Source of the DNA: Armatimonadetes bacterium Uphvl-Ar2
Lineage (GTDB): Bacteria; Armatimonadota; Fimbriimonadia; Fimbriimonadales; Fimbriimonadaceae
Assembly (NCBI GenBank): GCA_002162095.1
Contig: CP021424.1
Location: 434,001-498,000, forward strand
Direction: 5' to 3'
Length of the DNA: 64,000 nt
The notes under the pieces are model-generated. The model saw only the letters and a list, made by a program, of their open reading frames with translations. It was not told the origin of the DNA and ran no database searches. This document shows positions 1 through 9,457 of the stretch, one piece after another; positions within the stretch are counted from its first letter, which is position 1; each line of letters begins with the position of its first letter. The position numbers and the translations under genes were made by a program.

Positions 1-1481
1 CGTTGCAGCACCCCCACATCGTCACGGTGTACGAGGTTGGGCAAGATGCCAGCGGCCGCCACTTCATCGCGATGGAGTACCTGGAGGGGCAAACCCTCCG
101 CAACCTCATTGATTCCAGCGGGGCGATGAAGCCGAAGGACGCCGTCCACCTGGCAGAGCAAGTGCTGGAAGGATTGGCCTTTGCTCACGGGCGCGGGGTC
201 ATCCACCGCGACATCAAGCCGGACAACATCCAAATTCTGCCGGGCAACCGGGTGGTCATCACCGACTTCGGGATTGCGCGCCTGACCTTCGAGCCCAATA
301 TCACCATGGACGGGCAGGTGTTCGGCACGCCCAGCTACATGTCGCCGGAGCAGATCCACGGCGGTGATTTGGACGTCTCCAGCGACCTCTTTAGCCTCGC
401 CATCATCCTCTACGAGATGGTCAGCGGGCGCAAGCCTTTCGCCGGCGACAACGTGGTGGCGATTGCCTATGCCATTGCCAACGCGAACCCGCCCATGCCG
501 GCCGATTGCCCGCCCGCGCTGTGGCGCGTGATCGAGAAGGCGCTGCAAAAGACCAGCGCCCTGCGCTACCGAGGGGCGGAGGAGATGCTGCGCGACCTCA
601 AGGCCGCCGAGGGCTCTCTGAACCAGCCCGTGGTGCCGCCGCCGGTGTCGGCGTCCAGCCACATACTCGCCGGGCCGCACCAGAACCCCGCCACCGCGCA
701 CTTGGTGCCGCCCCCGATCTCCACCGCTGGTCTCACGCCCGCACAGGCGCAGCTGATGAACCAGGTCTACGGCCAGGCCTACGGGCAGAGTGCGGCCAGC
801 CCCGCTCCGCAGTCTGCACCCTATGGGCAAGGCTATGGCCAACCTTACGGCCAGACCCCTACCTACGTGCCGGTGCCAATTTACTATCCTCCGCCGCCGC
901 GTCCCATCACCATTTCGCCCGAAACCCGCTCGTGCATGGGCCGGTTTGTGTGGGCCGTCGCCATCATCGGGCTGCTGTTTGCGATTGTGATTTACGGCAT
1001 CGGGGCGCTGACGGAGACGATGGACCGCAACCCCGGCGCGGCGCAATCCATCCCCACCACGCCCCAGCAAGCGCAAGCCCGATTGGAGCCCAGCCTGGAT
1101 GCCGCCCGCGAGCGTGCGGAACGGATCATTGCTCCCCCGCCCGAAGCCCGTGAAGAAGCCACTTCCGGACCCACGCTACAAGATGCCGTGGGATTGGTCG
1201 CGGCGGCGATGGATGAGCCGAACCCCGCCCGTCGCGCCCAGCTGTGGAGCCAGAGCAGCCAGGCCTTTGTGGCTGTCGGCATGAGCAACCCGGAGGGCAT
1301 GGACATCGTTTTCGCGCAGGCCGCCAGCGTTTACATGGGGGCGGCGGAAATGGGCGCCCAGGCCGGACGGTTTGATCGCGCCATCGAGGCGCTTTATCAG
1401 GCCGAGGGGTTCACCAATGGCAACCAAGACACGGCCTACGAGATTCAGCAGCGCATGAATCTTTATCGCGCCCAAATGTAA
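1..1481 (+). CDS. Serine/threonine protein kinase with membrane anchor, 5'-truncated by window edge
   Basis: This is a Hanks-type Ser/Thr kinase whose N-terminus, including the glycine loop and the VAIK lysine, lies left of the window. The visible reading frame opens with the HPHIV segment of subdomain IV. It contains the catalytic loop HRDIKPDN (about residue 68 of the visible part), the metal-binding DFG (about 88), and GTPSYMSPEQ, where SPE replaces the usual APE. A Pro/Gln/Tyr-rich linker with YGQ repeats (about 210-300) leads to one transmembrane helix (about 314-334) and a roughly 150-residue C-terminal part of unknown fold. The architecture fits a membrane-bound sensor kinase with a cytoplasmic catalytic domain. 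Substrate and signal cannot be read from the sequence. Confidence 0.93.
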   Translation, partial: LQHPHIVTVYEVGQDASGRHFIAMEYLEGQTLRNLIDSSGAMKPKDAVHLAEQVLEGLAFAHGRGVIHRDIKPDNIQILPGNRVVITDFGIARLTFEPNITMDGQVFGTPSYMSPEQIHGGDLDVSSDLFSLAIILYEMVSGRKPFAGDNVVAIAYAIANANPPMPADCPPALWRVIEKALQKTSALRYRGAEEMLRDLKAAEGSLNQPVVPPPVSASSHILAGPHQNPATAHLVPPPISTAGLTPAQAQLMNQVYGQAYGQSAASPAPQSAPYGQGYGQPYGQTPTYVPVPIYYPPPPRPITISPETRSCMGRFVWAVAIIGLLFAIVIYGIGALTETMDRNPGAAQSIPTTPQQAQARLEPSLDAARERAERIIAPPPEAREEATSGPTLQDAVGLVAAAMDEPNPARRAQLWSQSSQAFVAVGMSNPEGMDIVFAQAASVYMGAAEMGAQAGRFDRAIEALYQAEGFTNGNQDTAYEIQQRMNLYRAQM

Positions 1482-1487
1482 GGCCGC

Positions 1488-2246
1488 TCAGTCAATGCTG
1501 AGGAGCGCCCCGCCATCCACCGTCAGGTTAACCCCGGTGATGTAGGACGCGGGCTGGCTGCACAAGAAGAGGCCCGCCGCCGACACTTCTTCCGGGGTTG
1601 CCAGACGGCCAATGGGGATGCTCTGCCCGGCCTTCACCAGTTCTTGCTCTTCATCCGTGCCCGCCCGCTCGGCCCGCACCTGCGCCAGGTGCCGCTGACG
1701 GTCGGTCAGGGTATGTCCGGGCAGCAGGCCGTTCACCGTCACGCCGTGGGGGGCCAGTTCTCGCGCCTGCAGGCGCACCAGCGCCCGCAATCCGGCCCGC
1801 AGGGTGCTGCTGATGGGCAAGAGCGGCTCCGGCTGTTTGGCCACCAGGCTGGTGACGTGGACAATGCGGCCCCAGCCGCGCTCCTGCATCCCCGGGGCCA
1901 CCAGCCGCACCAGGCGCACCACGTTCATCAGGGTGCTCTCCACCCCGCTTTGCCATTGCGCGTCGGTCATCTCCGTCCACGGTCCGGCGGGCGGGCCACC
2001 GGTGTTCGTAATCAGGATGTCCGGCGGGCCAAGGTGCGCGGTCACATCCGCCACCCAGCGCTCCAGGTCGGCGGGTTGGCTTACGTCCACAGGGTCAAAC
2101 CGCATGCCATCGGGAAGGTCCACGGGCGTGCGGGCACAGACGGCGACGCGGCAGCCTTCGGCCTGCAAGCCCTCGGCCAGGGCGCGACCGATCCCCTTCG
2201 TGCCCGCGGCCACCAGGGCCACGCGGCCCGCAATTCCCAAGTCCAT
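1488..2246 (-). CDS. SDR family oxidoreductase lacking the classic YxxxK site
   Basis: A 252-residue short-chain dehydrogenase/reductase. It has a cofactor-binding glycine motif near residues 12-20 (AAGTKGIG), the NTGG segment in the NNAG position, and a conserved C-terminal YITGVNLTVDGG. The Ser of the active site is visible in VHVTS, but where YxxxK is expected the protein reads PISSTLRAGL, so both the catalytic Tyr and Lys are absent. A known FabG-like SDR subgroup with a (L/I)SxxxRxxxx pattern shows the same loss, so this is probably a real subgroup rather than a damaged gene. Its substrate is unknown. It is convergent with the kinase gene, six bases away. Confidence 0.9.
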   Translation of the reverse strand: MDLGIAGRVALVAAGTKGIGRALAEGLQAEGCRVAVCARTPVDLPDGMRFDPVDVSQPADLERWVADVTAHLGPPDILITNTGGPPAGPWTEMTDAQWQSGVESTLMNVVRLVRLVAPGMQERGWGRIVHVTSLVAKQPEPLLPISSTLRAGLRALVRLQARELAPHGVTVNGLLPGHTLTDRQRHLAQVRAERAGTDEEQELVKAGQSIPIGRLATPEEVSAAGLFLCSQPASYITGVNLTVDGGALLSID

Positions 2247-2288
2247 GGGTTCATGCTACCGGGTCGGTAGAATGCGGGTCGGCCCTGC

Positions 2289-2376
2289 GGAGGGGTGGCA
2301 GAGTGGTCGATTGCAACGGTCTTGAAAACCGTCGTCTCGCAAGGGACCGTGGGTTCGAATCCCACCTCCTCCGCCA
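2289..2376 (+). tRNA. tRNA-Ser (anticodon TGA)
   Basis: An 88-base class II tRNA. The acceptor stem GGAGGGG pairs with CTCCTCC, with one G-T wobble. The anticodon stem ACGGT/ACCGT encloses loop CTTGAAA with anticodon TGA. A long variable arm and the T-loop GGTTCGAATCC are present, and discriminator G plus CCA are encoded. A TAGAAT -10-like box lies at 2268-2273. Confidence 0.97.
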
Positions 2377-2387
2377 TTGCGCTGGAT

Positions 2388-3874
2388 TCACGCTTCTTTC
2401 TTAGAGCGGAGCGAAATCAAGTTCGCCACCATCACGGCCAGCGCCACCGCTAGGCACAGCCACGGGAAGATCATCCGCCCCGTCCAGCCATCGCCCCCGG
2501 CGGGCACGCGCACCCGCGCCGTCAGCAGGCCCTGGTCGCGGTGCGGTAGCCACGACACGATGTTCCCGCGCGCATCGGTGATATAGCTCCGCCCCTTGCT
2601 CCCGGCCCGCACCACCGGCAGGCCCGCCTCGATGCTCCGGAACACCGCCCCCGGATACAACTGCTCCCACGCGGGGGTGGCGGCGTACCAATCGTCAATC
2701 GCCTGCACCGTCAGGAGCTGCGCCCCGGCCTGCTGCTGGGCCAGCGCAAGGTCGGGGAAAAGCCCCTCGAAGCACAGCAACGGCCCCGCCTGGAACGGCC
2801 CCACCGGCAGGCTCTGCACGCGATCGCCGGGGTCAGGTCCCCCGCCGGGAGGTTGAAGTTCTTGAGGAACGGGAGCACGTCGCGCCCGGGCACGTATTCG
2901 CCGAACACCACCAGGCGGGTTTTGTTGGCGTGCTTCCACTGCATGCCGTCCCAGGAGTACGCGGTTTGGTAACGCTTGCCACCCTGCACCAGGTTGCCGC
3001 CCAGGATGACAGGCACCGCCGGGGGGTAGCCCAGCACCGCCGTAGGCACCACCGACTCGCTGGGGGAGGCGAAACCTTCGGGGAACACCACCAGTTCGGC
3101 TCCGGCCCGTTCGGCGTCGGCCATCAGTTCCGGCCCGGCCCCATCCAGACGGATGCGCTCCTCGTCCACCGGAGTGAAGGCTTGGTCCACCCCCGGTTGG
3201 GCGGCAGCGACCACGTGCCAGTTGCCTTCGGGGGGCGTGCTGGCCCGCCACCAGGAATAGCCAAACAAAGCGACGATAACCACGGCCGCTCCCGTGCGCC
3301 ACCGGTTCATCGCGCCATCGGCCCGGGGCCAACGCCACTCGGCCAGCCACTGATTGACCAGCACCACCCAGGCGCCCACCAGGAAGATGCCGCCCAGCGC
3401 CGCCGACTGCAACACCGCCGGGAACGGCCAAAGCGGAGTGGCCATGTGCCCCCACGGGAAGGCGAGGCCGGGGATGTAGCTGCGGATGAATTCCATGGCC
3501 ACCCACAGCAGGGGGATGGCCCATGCCCGGCCCTGGCGTTCCGCCGCGCCCATCCAGCTGGCCTGCAGCCAAAAGTAGCCCATGGCAATCGGCACCGTGA
3601 CCACCCACGGCACCAGCCCGCTCACCAGGCTGCCAGTCCATTTATAGACAAACGGCACCACCCACCACATCTGGTAGCCGTAGAAAATCGCCCCGAAAAC
3701 CAGGCCACTGCGGCGCACCGGGCGGGCTTCTTGCCCCCGAATGCTGACCAGCCAAGGCACCAACGCCACGAACACCAGCCACCGCAGATCGAACGGCGGG
3801 AACGCCAGCACGAGCAACACGGCCGAGAGGGCCGCCCCCGCGCTAGGGGAGAACGGGCGCGGCGGCTTCGACAT
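2388..3874 (-). pseudogene. lnt: Apolipoprotein N-acyltransferase, split by a one-base frameshift
   Basis: Lnt adds the third acyl chain to lipoproteins in the inner membrane. The N-terminal half has several hydrophobic helices, followed by a nitrilase-like domain. The catalytic triad can be placed: Glu in VVFPEGF, Lys in KTRLVVFGEY, and Cys in LLCFEGLFP. The first two residues are in one frame and the Cys is in another. The switch occurs at about 2827-2832, after the codons for NLPAGDLTP, where one G is missing from a short G run; restoring it gives a continuous protein of roughly 495 residues ending in a last transmembrane helix. The start is taken as ATG at 3874, 10 bases after a TACAAT box; the gene's first 32 bases overlap the end of the neighbouring phosphatase gene. 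This is either a real inactivation or, more likely, an assembly error, since lnt is usually essential in diderms. Confidence 0.85.
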
Positions 3875-4469
3875 GGGGTTCTTGATTGTAGCGGACCAGC
3901 CGCCACGGGGTGCGCGCGTTCCGCTCGAATTCCGAGAACGCGGCGTTGCCAAACCGGAAGGAGAGCCCCAGGTGGGCGGGCGCCTGCAGCAGGGCCGACA
4001 CCAGCATCGCGCCGGTCATGCCGTGCGTGACGATCAGGACATCTTGGTGATGAGGCAACTCTTTGAGGAATGCCTCCGCCCGTACCCGCACCATCAGCGC
4101 CGATTCACCGCCCGGGGGCGTGGCTTGCAGCGCGTAGGGGTCGTCGGGGTGAGTGAGATCGTGCAACTGCTGGCGCAGGAGATCGAAGTGCAGCCCTTCC
4201 CAGTCGCCAAAGCCCCGTTCCCGCAGGCGGGAGTCTTCTTGGATGGGCAAATCCCGGGCGGCGGCCACAGCGGCGGCGGTTTCGCGGGCGCGGCTCAGGT
4301 CGCTGCTCCAGATGTGGGCGATGGGGGCTTCAGCCAGCAGGCGGGCTAAACCCTCGGCCTGCGCGCGGCCCCGGGCATTGAGGGCGATATCGGATTGGCC
4401 CTGGGCGCGGCCCTCGCGGTTCCAGTCCGTTTCCCCGTGCCGGGCTATCCAGATTCTGCCGCTTGCCAC
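3843..4469 (-). CDS. Histidine phosphatase family protein (phosphoglycerate mutase-like)
   Basis: A 208-residue member of the branch-1 histidine phosphatases. The N-terminal RHGETDWN motif holds the phosphorylated His and an Arg. Conserved S-S-D-L-x-R-A (about residues 56-62), a later Glu in RERGFGDWEG, and the second catalytic His in VTHGM (about 149-153) complete the site. Candidate substrates in this family include alpha-ribazole phosphate and small phosphometabolites; none can be chosen here. The start is GTG at 4469, with a CAAGAT box six bases upstream. Its 3' end overlaps the lnt start, so the two are probably co-transcribed. Confidence 0.92.
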   Translation of the reverse strand: MASGRIWIARHGETDWNREGRAQGQSDIALNARGRAQAEGLARLLAEAPIAHIWSSDLSRARETAAAVAAARDLPIQEDSRLRERGFGDWEGLHFDLLRQQLHDLTHPDDPYALQATPPGGESALMVRVRAEAFLKELPHHQDVLIVTHGMTGAMLVSALLQAPAHLGLSFRFGNAAFSEFERNARTPWRLVRYNQEPHVEAAAPVLP

Positions 4470-4518
4470 CGTTCAATCTTGCCTCGCAGCCGCCCCTCCT
4501 TGGGTACTCTCGCGCATC

Positions 4519-5040
4519 ATGACTCGTCGCCTCGTTGCCGGTTTGATGCTTGTTGCGGGCCTCGTCCCTGCCCTTAACGCCCAGGAATCCCCGCTCACCG
4601 CCCCGCCCAAGGAACTTGACCAAATCAAGTGGATGGTGGGCCAATGGAGCGGCACGATGAGCTCCACCATGGGCGACATCAAGACCGTGATGGACATCCA
4701 ACCGGCGATGGGGGGCCACTACTATCAGTTCAATTCCAAGAACACCCTGGGCGACATGACCATGGACGAAGTGGTCTATCTCACCTATGACCCCAAGATG
4801 AGCAAGTTCCGCATCTGGGCGTTTGCCAGTTGGGGCGGGCCCGCCCGCACCGAGGCCGGTGACTACAAGGATGACAAGCTGGTGACCGTGAGTGACCCCT
4901 GGGAAGTGATGGGGATGACCATGGTGAGCCGCAGCACGCTGGCGAAGGCCGAGGGCGACAAGATGGAGTTCATTTTGGAGTTCAAAGAAGGCGACAACTG
5001 GAAGAAAGACGGCGGCGGTCTCCTGACCCGGACCCGATAG
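4519..5040 (+). CDS. DUF1579 family secreted protein
   Basis: A 173-residue protein with an N-terminal signal peptide (cleavage likely after the LNAQ region, about residue 22). The mature part matches the DUF1579 pattern: KWMVGQWSG near the start, a beta-rich body and repeated short Asp/Lys/Trp motifs. The role of the family is unknown. The start ATG at 4519 is chosen because it begins a good signal peptide and lies eight bases after TACTCT, so the transcript may be leaderless. A longer in-frame extension back to 4153 is antisense to the phosphatase gene and is not credible. Confidence 0.85.
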   Translation: MTRRLVAGLMLVAGLVPALNAQESPLTAPPKELDQIKWMVGQWSGTMSSTMGDIKTVMDIQPAMGGHYYQFNSKNTLGDMTMDEVVYLTYDPKMSKFRIWAFASWGGPARTEAGDYKDDKLVTVSDPWEVMGMTMVSRSTLAKAEGDKMEFILEFKEGDNWKKDGGGLLTRTR

Positions 5041-5086
5041 TCTCCCCGCCCGCGCGACGCCCCCCGAAAGTCGCTAAACTGCAACC

Positions 5087-6199
5087 ATGCGTGTCCCGTT
5101 CTTGGACATTCCTGGCCAGTACAAAGAAGTACGCCACCTGATTGACCCCGCCATTGCCGAAATCATGGAAACGGGGGCCTATGTTCTGGGCAAATGGAAC
5201 ACGCAACTGGAAACCGAACTGGCCCAGCGCCACGGCGTGAAGCACGGCATTGCCCTCAATAGCGGCACCGATGCCCTGCGCATCGGCATGCAGGCGGCAG
5301 GTATCGGCCCGGGCGATGAGGTCATCACCACCGCGTTCACCTTTGTGGCCACGGTCGAAACGATCGTGCAGGTCGGGGCGGTGCCGGTGTTTGTGGACGT
5401 GATCGAAAACACGTTCGACATCGACCCGGACCTGATTGAAGCGGCCATTACACCTCGCACCAAGGCGATTCTTCCCATCCATCTCTTCGGCCAGCTCTGC
5501 GATATGCCGGCCATTATGGACATCGCCCGGCGTCACAACCTGATGGTGCTGGAGGATGCCGCCCAGGCCATTGTCACCAGCCAAGACGGCGTGATGGCCG
5601 GGGGATTTGGCATTTGCGCGGGCGTGAGCTTCTACGTCACCAAGAACCTGGGGGCAGCCGGTGACGGCGGCCTGCTGCTGACCAACGACGACGAAGTGGC
5701 GCGCCGCAGCAAGAGCCTGCGCGTGCACGGCATGGGCCGCGAGCGCTACTACTACGACGAGATTGGCTACACCAGCCGCATGGCCGAACTGCAAGCCGCC
5801 GTGCTATGCGCCAAGCTGACCCGCCTGGACGCCTGGAATGAACGCCGGGCCGAGATTGCCGAGCGCTACCAAGCCGCCCTGGCCGATAGCAGCTACGGCA
5901 TCCCCTACATCCGCCCGAACAACGAGTGCACCTGGCACCAATACACGGTGCGGCACGATGACCGCGACGCGATTATGGCCGGGCTGAAGGAAGACGGGAT
6001 TGACTCTGCCATTTACTACCCGGTGCCGCTGCACCTGCACGAACCCTATGCCCACTTCGGCGGTGGGGCCGGCAGCCTGCCGGTGACGGAGCGCGTGAGC
6101 AAGCAGTGCTTTAGCCTGCCGGTGGGGCATCACCTTTCGGATGAGCAAGCGGATTACGTGATCCAGCGGCTCCTGGCCCGCCAAAGCGTTACGGCCTAA
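5087..6199 (+). CDS. DegT/DnrJ/EryC1/StrS family aminotransferase
   Basis: A 370-residue PLP-dependent sugar aminotransferase. Visible family features are the N-terminal FLDIPGQYK, the NSGTDALRIGM segment, the EDAAQA motif, and FYVTKNLGAAGDGG, whose Lys should bind PLP. These enzymes aminate keto-sugar nucleotides for LPS, glycan or antibiotic sugars; the exact sugar is not evident and no nucleotide-sugar gene neighbours it. ATG 5087 follows TAAACT by six bases with no Shine-Dalgarno. The maf start codon directly follows this gene's stop codon, so they form an operon. Confidence 0.93.
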   Translation: MRVPFLDIPGQYKEVRHLIDPAIAEIMETGAYVLGKWNTQLETELAQRHGVKHGIALNSGTDALRIGMQAAGIGPGDEVITTAFTFVATVETIVQVGAVPVFVDVIENTFDIDPDLIEAAITPRTKAILPIHLFGQLCDMPAIMDIARRHNLMVLEDAAQAIVTSQDGVMAGGFGICAGVSFYVTKNLGAAGDGGLLLTNDDEVARRSKSLRVHGMGRERYYYDEIGYTSRMAELQAAVLCAKLTRLDAWNERRAEIAERYQAALADSSYGIPYIRPNNECTWHQYTVRHDDRDAIMAGLKEDGIDSAIYYPVPLHLHEPYAHFGGGAGSLPVTERVSKQCFSLPVGHHLSDEQADYVIQRLLARQSVTA

Positions 6200-6781
6200 A
6201 TGAAGCTCCCCTACCCGGTCGTCCTGGCGAGTGCTTCCCCGCGCCGTCAGGATCTCCTGGGGCCGATTGTGGGCGAGTTTTCGGTACATCCCGCCGACCT
6301 CGATGAGGAAGCCCTGGGCGACCCCGACCCTTGGGTGACGGCGCAGCGCCTGGCGAGGGAGAAGGCTTCTGCCGTATTTGCCCAGCACCCGGATGCGCTG
6401 GTGATTGGTGCCGACACCGTGGTGGCGCTAGAGGGCGCCGAGGGATGGGTGCAATACGCCAAGCCGGTGGACGAGGCCGACGCATGCCGCATTTTAGGGA
6501 CGCTGAGCGGCCAGACGCACGTGGTGGTGACGGGCGTGGCAATGCGCTGGCCCGGGGGCATGGCCGCCTTTACCGAGACGGCCCGCGTGACTTTCCGGAC
6601 TCTCTCCGAGGCCGAGATCCAAGCCTACGTGGCGGGCGGCGAACCGATGGACAAGGCCGGTGCCTACGGCTACCAAGGCGGGGCCAAGGCGTTCATCGAG
6701 AGACTCGAAGGCGACATTAACACCGTTATCGGCCTCCCTACGGGGCGCCTGAAGCAGGACCTCAAGAACCTGTTTCGCTAG
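6200..6781 (+). CDS. maf: Maf family nucleotide pyrophosphatase
   Basis: A 193-residue Maf/Ham1-like house-cleaning pyrophosphatase that hydrolyses dTTP/UTP or modified nucleotides. It shows the N-terminal substrate loop VLASASPRRQDLL, the ADTVV motif with its metal-binding Asp (about residue 74), and the AGAYGYQG segment near residue 152. The length is normal for the family. ATG abuts the aminotransferase stop with no gap, so translation is likely coupled. The 3' end overlaps the opposite-strand TIGR03790 gene by 20 bases. Confidence 0.93.
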   Translation: MKLPYPVVLASASPRRQDLLGPIVGEFSVHPADLDEEALGDPDPWVTAQRLAREKASAVFAQHPDALVIGADTVVALEGAEGWVQYAKPVDEADACRILGTLSGQTHVVVTGVAMRWPGGMAAFTETARVTFRTLSEAEIQAYVAGGEPMDKAGAYGYQGGAKAFIERLEGDINTVIGLPTGRLKQDLKNLFR

Positions 6782-7901
6782 GCTTCTGCGGGTAGGGCCG
6801 GCAGATCGGGTCGCCAATCACGAGGTCCTTCCACTTAAGAATTGGGCTGGCCGCGTAGAACGATTCCGCGAGCGTGTAGCCGCGGGTGTAGCGGTCAAAG
6901 AGCACCTGCGGGTCGGCCATGGCAAAGGTGTAGGGCTCGCTGACGTACCCCTTCACGCCCGTGACCCCGCCCCGGATGAGGTCGGCAATCAACGACTGCC
7001 CGCCCTGCGCGGGGCCGAAAGTGCGGGCGCTGGTGCTGACAAAAGTTTCCGCAATGGCACCCGGTTTGAACTTGATTTGCCGGTAAACATCGGCGCGAAA
7101 GGCGCCATCGTTGCTCCCCCAACTGACGTAGCCCATCAGCGGCTGACCCGGGGCCGCGAAGGCGGGCTTTTCATCCAGTTCGGCCTGGAAACCCCGCCGA
7201 TTGAGGTTGGCGACGGCCTCTGACATCCGGGTTTGCAGGCGGGCGTAGTCGTCCGTGTTGCGGTTGGCAGCCTGATCGAAAAGGAACGGTCCCTTGCCCG
7301 CTTCGGCCTTGAGTGAGCGATCCACTAAGGCCTTGGCATCGGCCACCGTCGGTCCGGTAAGGCGCGTGACGAGCCACATGGAGAACTTCTCGCTGTTAAA
7401 CGGTTCATCGGCCTGGAAGTAGGGGTGGACCGCCCCGTTCACATTCTCCGCGTTGATCGTGGTGATCGGCTTGATCGGGGATGGCACCCCGGCCAGCATG
7501 GAATCCACCGAGGGCCCCCACTTATCGCCAATCCGGATGGGCACGCCCTGGGTGAGCACCACGAAGTCGGTGCGCCGCCCAAGTTGCTTGATCTTCTCCC
7601 GGACCGGAGTGGCGATCGCACGGTCGAACTCCTCGCGGGAGATCTCCTCCCCCGGCGGGCACGAGATGTTTATGACCGCATCGGCGGGAATGCCCCGCTT
7701 ATCCATGTAGTAGGCCCCCACCGCCTGGCTATCCGGGCTCTTGGTGTTGATCACTACCACCACCCGGCGCGTGTCGGGGTTAGCGGAACGCGTGGCGGTC
7801 GTGGTGGACCGAGCGGGAGTGGGCTCGCTCGGCGCGGGGCTACAACCCCAACCGAGCCCTAACCCCACCAGCAAAAGCGCCTTGGCCATGTCCGGATTCA
7901 A
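6762..7901 (-). CDS. TIGR03790 family protein
   Basis: A 379-residue secreted protein. After an N-terminal hydrophobic segment ending in a Cys (GLGWGC, an imperfect lipobox), it has the family pattern VVVVINTKSPDS...YYMDKRGIP, ISCPPGEEISREEF and VLTQGVPIRI. TIGR03790 proteins are of unknown function and are common in Planctomycetes, Acidobacteria and related lineages. A start at the internal Met (7889) is equally possible. The gene begins three bases after the stop of the upstream AAA ATPase, so both are probably in one transcript with hisC. Confidence 0.82.
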   Translation of the reverse strand: MNPDMAKALLLVGLGLGWGCSPAPSEPTPARSTTTATRSANPDTRRVVVVINTKSPDSQAVGAYYMDKRGIPADAVINISCPPGEEISREEFDRAIATPVREKIKQLGRRTDFVVLTQGVPIRIGDKWGPSVDSMLAGVPSPIKPITTINAENVNGAVHPYFQADEPFNSEKFSMWLVTRLTGPTVADAKALVDRSLKAEAGKGPFLFDQAANRNTDDYARLQTRMSEAVANLNRRGFQAELDEKPAFAAPGQPLMGYVSWGSNDGAFRADVYRQIKFKPGAIAETFVSTSARTFGPAQGGQSLIADLIRGGVTGVKGYVSEPYTFAMADPQVLFDRYTRGYTLAESFYAASPILKWKDLVIGDPICRPYPQKPSETGS

Positions 7902-7904
7902 CAG

Positions 7905-9401
7905 TTAATCCGATTCCACAGTTTCCGCCGCACTGGGCCGGGCGCGCATTTTCGCCCAACTTCGCAGCAGAGCAATATCTTCGGCCATCATGCGGCTCAG
8001 CGGCACTTGGGCTGCCGCTTCGTCCAACAGGTCCTTCATCGTCAGTTCCCGCCCTTCATCAAAGGCGTGGTGCAAGCCCCCGATGACCACTTGCTCGATT
8101 TCCGCGCCGCTGAATCCGCGCGTAGCTTCGGCCAGATTTTTATGCTTAAACTTACTCCCTTTACGTCCTCGCTTCTCTAAGTGAATCTTGAAAATGAGGG
8201 CGCGGTCCTTGGCGGCAGGGAGGTCGATGAAGAACACTTCATCAAATCGTCCCTTTCGGAGAAGCTCAGGCGGCAGCGCCGTCACGTCGTTGGCCGTTGC
8301 CACCAAGAACACAGGCTTCGTTTTATCCTGCATCCACGTCAAAAAGGTGGAGAAAACGCGAGCCGTGGTGCCACTATCGCTCACTCCGCTGGAGCCCGTG
8401 CCCGCAAAGCCCTTTTCCAGCTCGTCAATCCACAAAACGCAGGGGGCCAAGCTCTCCGCAATCCGGATCGCCTTGCGCATATTTTCCTCACTTTGCCCAA
8501 CCAAACCTCCAAAGATTCGGCCAACGTCCATCTTAAGAATGGGCAGGCGGTAGGCGTTGGCGATGGCCTTGGCGACCAAGGATTTCCCGCACCCTTGCAC
8601 CCCCATCAGCAGTACCCCCTTGGGATACGGGATGCCGAAGTCGCGGGCGGCTTGGGTCAGGCTTCCCTTGCGTTTATCCAGCCACTCCTTCAGCAATTCC
8701 AGGCCGCCGACATCCTTCATGCCCTGCTGCACCGGATAGAACTCCAGAATCCCCGACTTGCGGACGATTTGCTTCTTCTCTTCTACGATCAGCGAGGGCG
8801 AAAGCCGCTTCTCAATGACCAAACTGCGGGCCAGGGCACTCTCAATTTCGTCGGCCGTAAGCCCCTGCGCCGCGTTCACAATCAGCTCGCGCTCATCCGG
8901 CTCTAGGTTCAAATCCACCTTGTCGTTGCCGGCCAGGCTGCTGATGATCGAATCTAGCTGCGCGTTGATGACCGTTGTGTCCGGCATCGGGAACTCGATC
9001 ACCGTCACGTCCTTCTCCAGTTCTGGGGGCAGGGTCAGCATCGGGGAGGTGAGGATGAGCGTTTGCGCCCGGGTGCGCAGGCGGCCACTCAGGTCACGCA
9101 GCAACCGCACCACGCGGTTATCCCGCATGTAGGGGTGGAAGTCCTTAACCAAGAACACCGTGTATTCCGGGGCCTCGTGCATTTGGGCCAGCACCTCCAG
9201 TTCGGCGGGCAGATTGCCGGTTTTGCCCGTGCTCAGGCCGGGTTTCAGGCCCTGCGTCACGCTCCAGGTGTGCAAAGAGCGATTGAGCTTGGTGGCCAGT
9301 TCGGCCATGCCGCGTTCCACGCGGCGCTCTTCCCAGGTCGTGACCCAAACGATCGGGTACTTGGAGCGAATGAGGGTCTCGATCTCTTGAAAAGCGTCCA
9401 T
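7905..9401 (-). CDS. AAA family ATPase, Ycf46-like
   Basis: A 498-residue protein with a divergent N-terminal domain, beginning [17 protein letters not shown] and typical of Ycf46-type proteins, followed by one AAA+ module. Walker A is [13 protein letters not shown] (about residues 268-280) and Walker B is [11 protein letters not shown]. The second-region Arg cluster [19 protein letters not shown] is that of FtsH-like AAA proteins. There is no protease or transmembrane segment. Ycf46 proteins are poorly characterised and have been linked to photosynthetic regulation in cyanobacteria; here the role is unknown. Confidence 0.88.
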   Translation of the reverse strand: MDAFQEIETLIRSKYPIVWVTTWEERRVERGMAELATKLNRSLHTWSVTQGLKPGLSTGKTGNLPAELEVLAQMHEAPEYTVFLVKDFHPYMRDNRVVRLLRDLSGRLRTRAQTLILTSPMLTLPPELEKDVTVIEFPMPDTTVINAQLDSIISSLAGNDKVDLNLEPDERELIVNAAQGLTADEIESALARSLVIEKRLSPSLIVEEKKQIVRKSGILEFYPVQQGMKDVGGLELLKEWLDKRKGSLTQAARDFGIPYPKGVLLMGVQGCGKSLVAKAIANAYRLPILKMDVGRIFGGLVGQSEENMRKAIRIAESLAPCVLWIDELEKGFAGTGSSGVSDSGTTARVFSTFLTWMQDKTKPVFLVATANDVTALPPELLRKGRFDEVFFIDLPAAKDRALIFKIHLEKRGRKGSKFKHKNLAEATRGFSGAEIEQVVIGGLHHAFDEGRELTMKDLLDEAAAQVPLSRMMAEDIALLRSWAKMRARPSAAETVESD

Positions 9402-9457
9402 GGGCGTGGCGAAGGCTACCTAACCTCAGCTTACGCCTCCGCCCGCCCCGGGTTGCT

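Noticed and set aside
2930-4030. 366-codon plus-strand frame opposite lnt
   Set aside because: His/Arg/Gly-rich shadow of the lnt coding strand.
8181-8906. 241-codon plus-strand frame opposite the AAA ATPase
   Set aside because: Antisense shadow in GC-rich DNA, Gln/Arg/Leu-rich with no domain.
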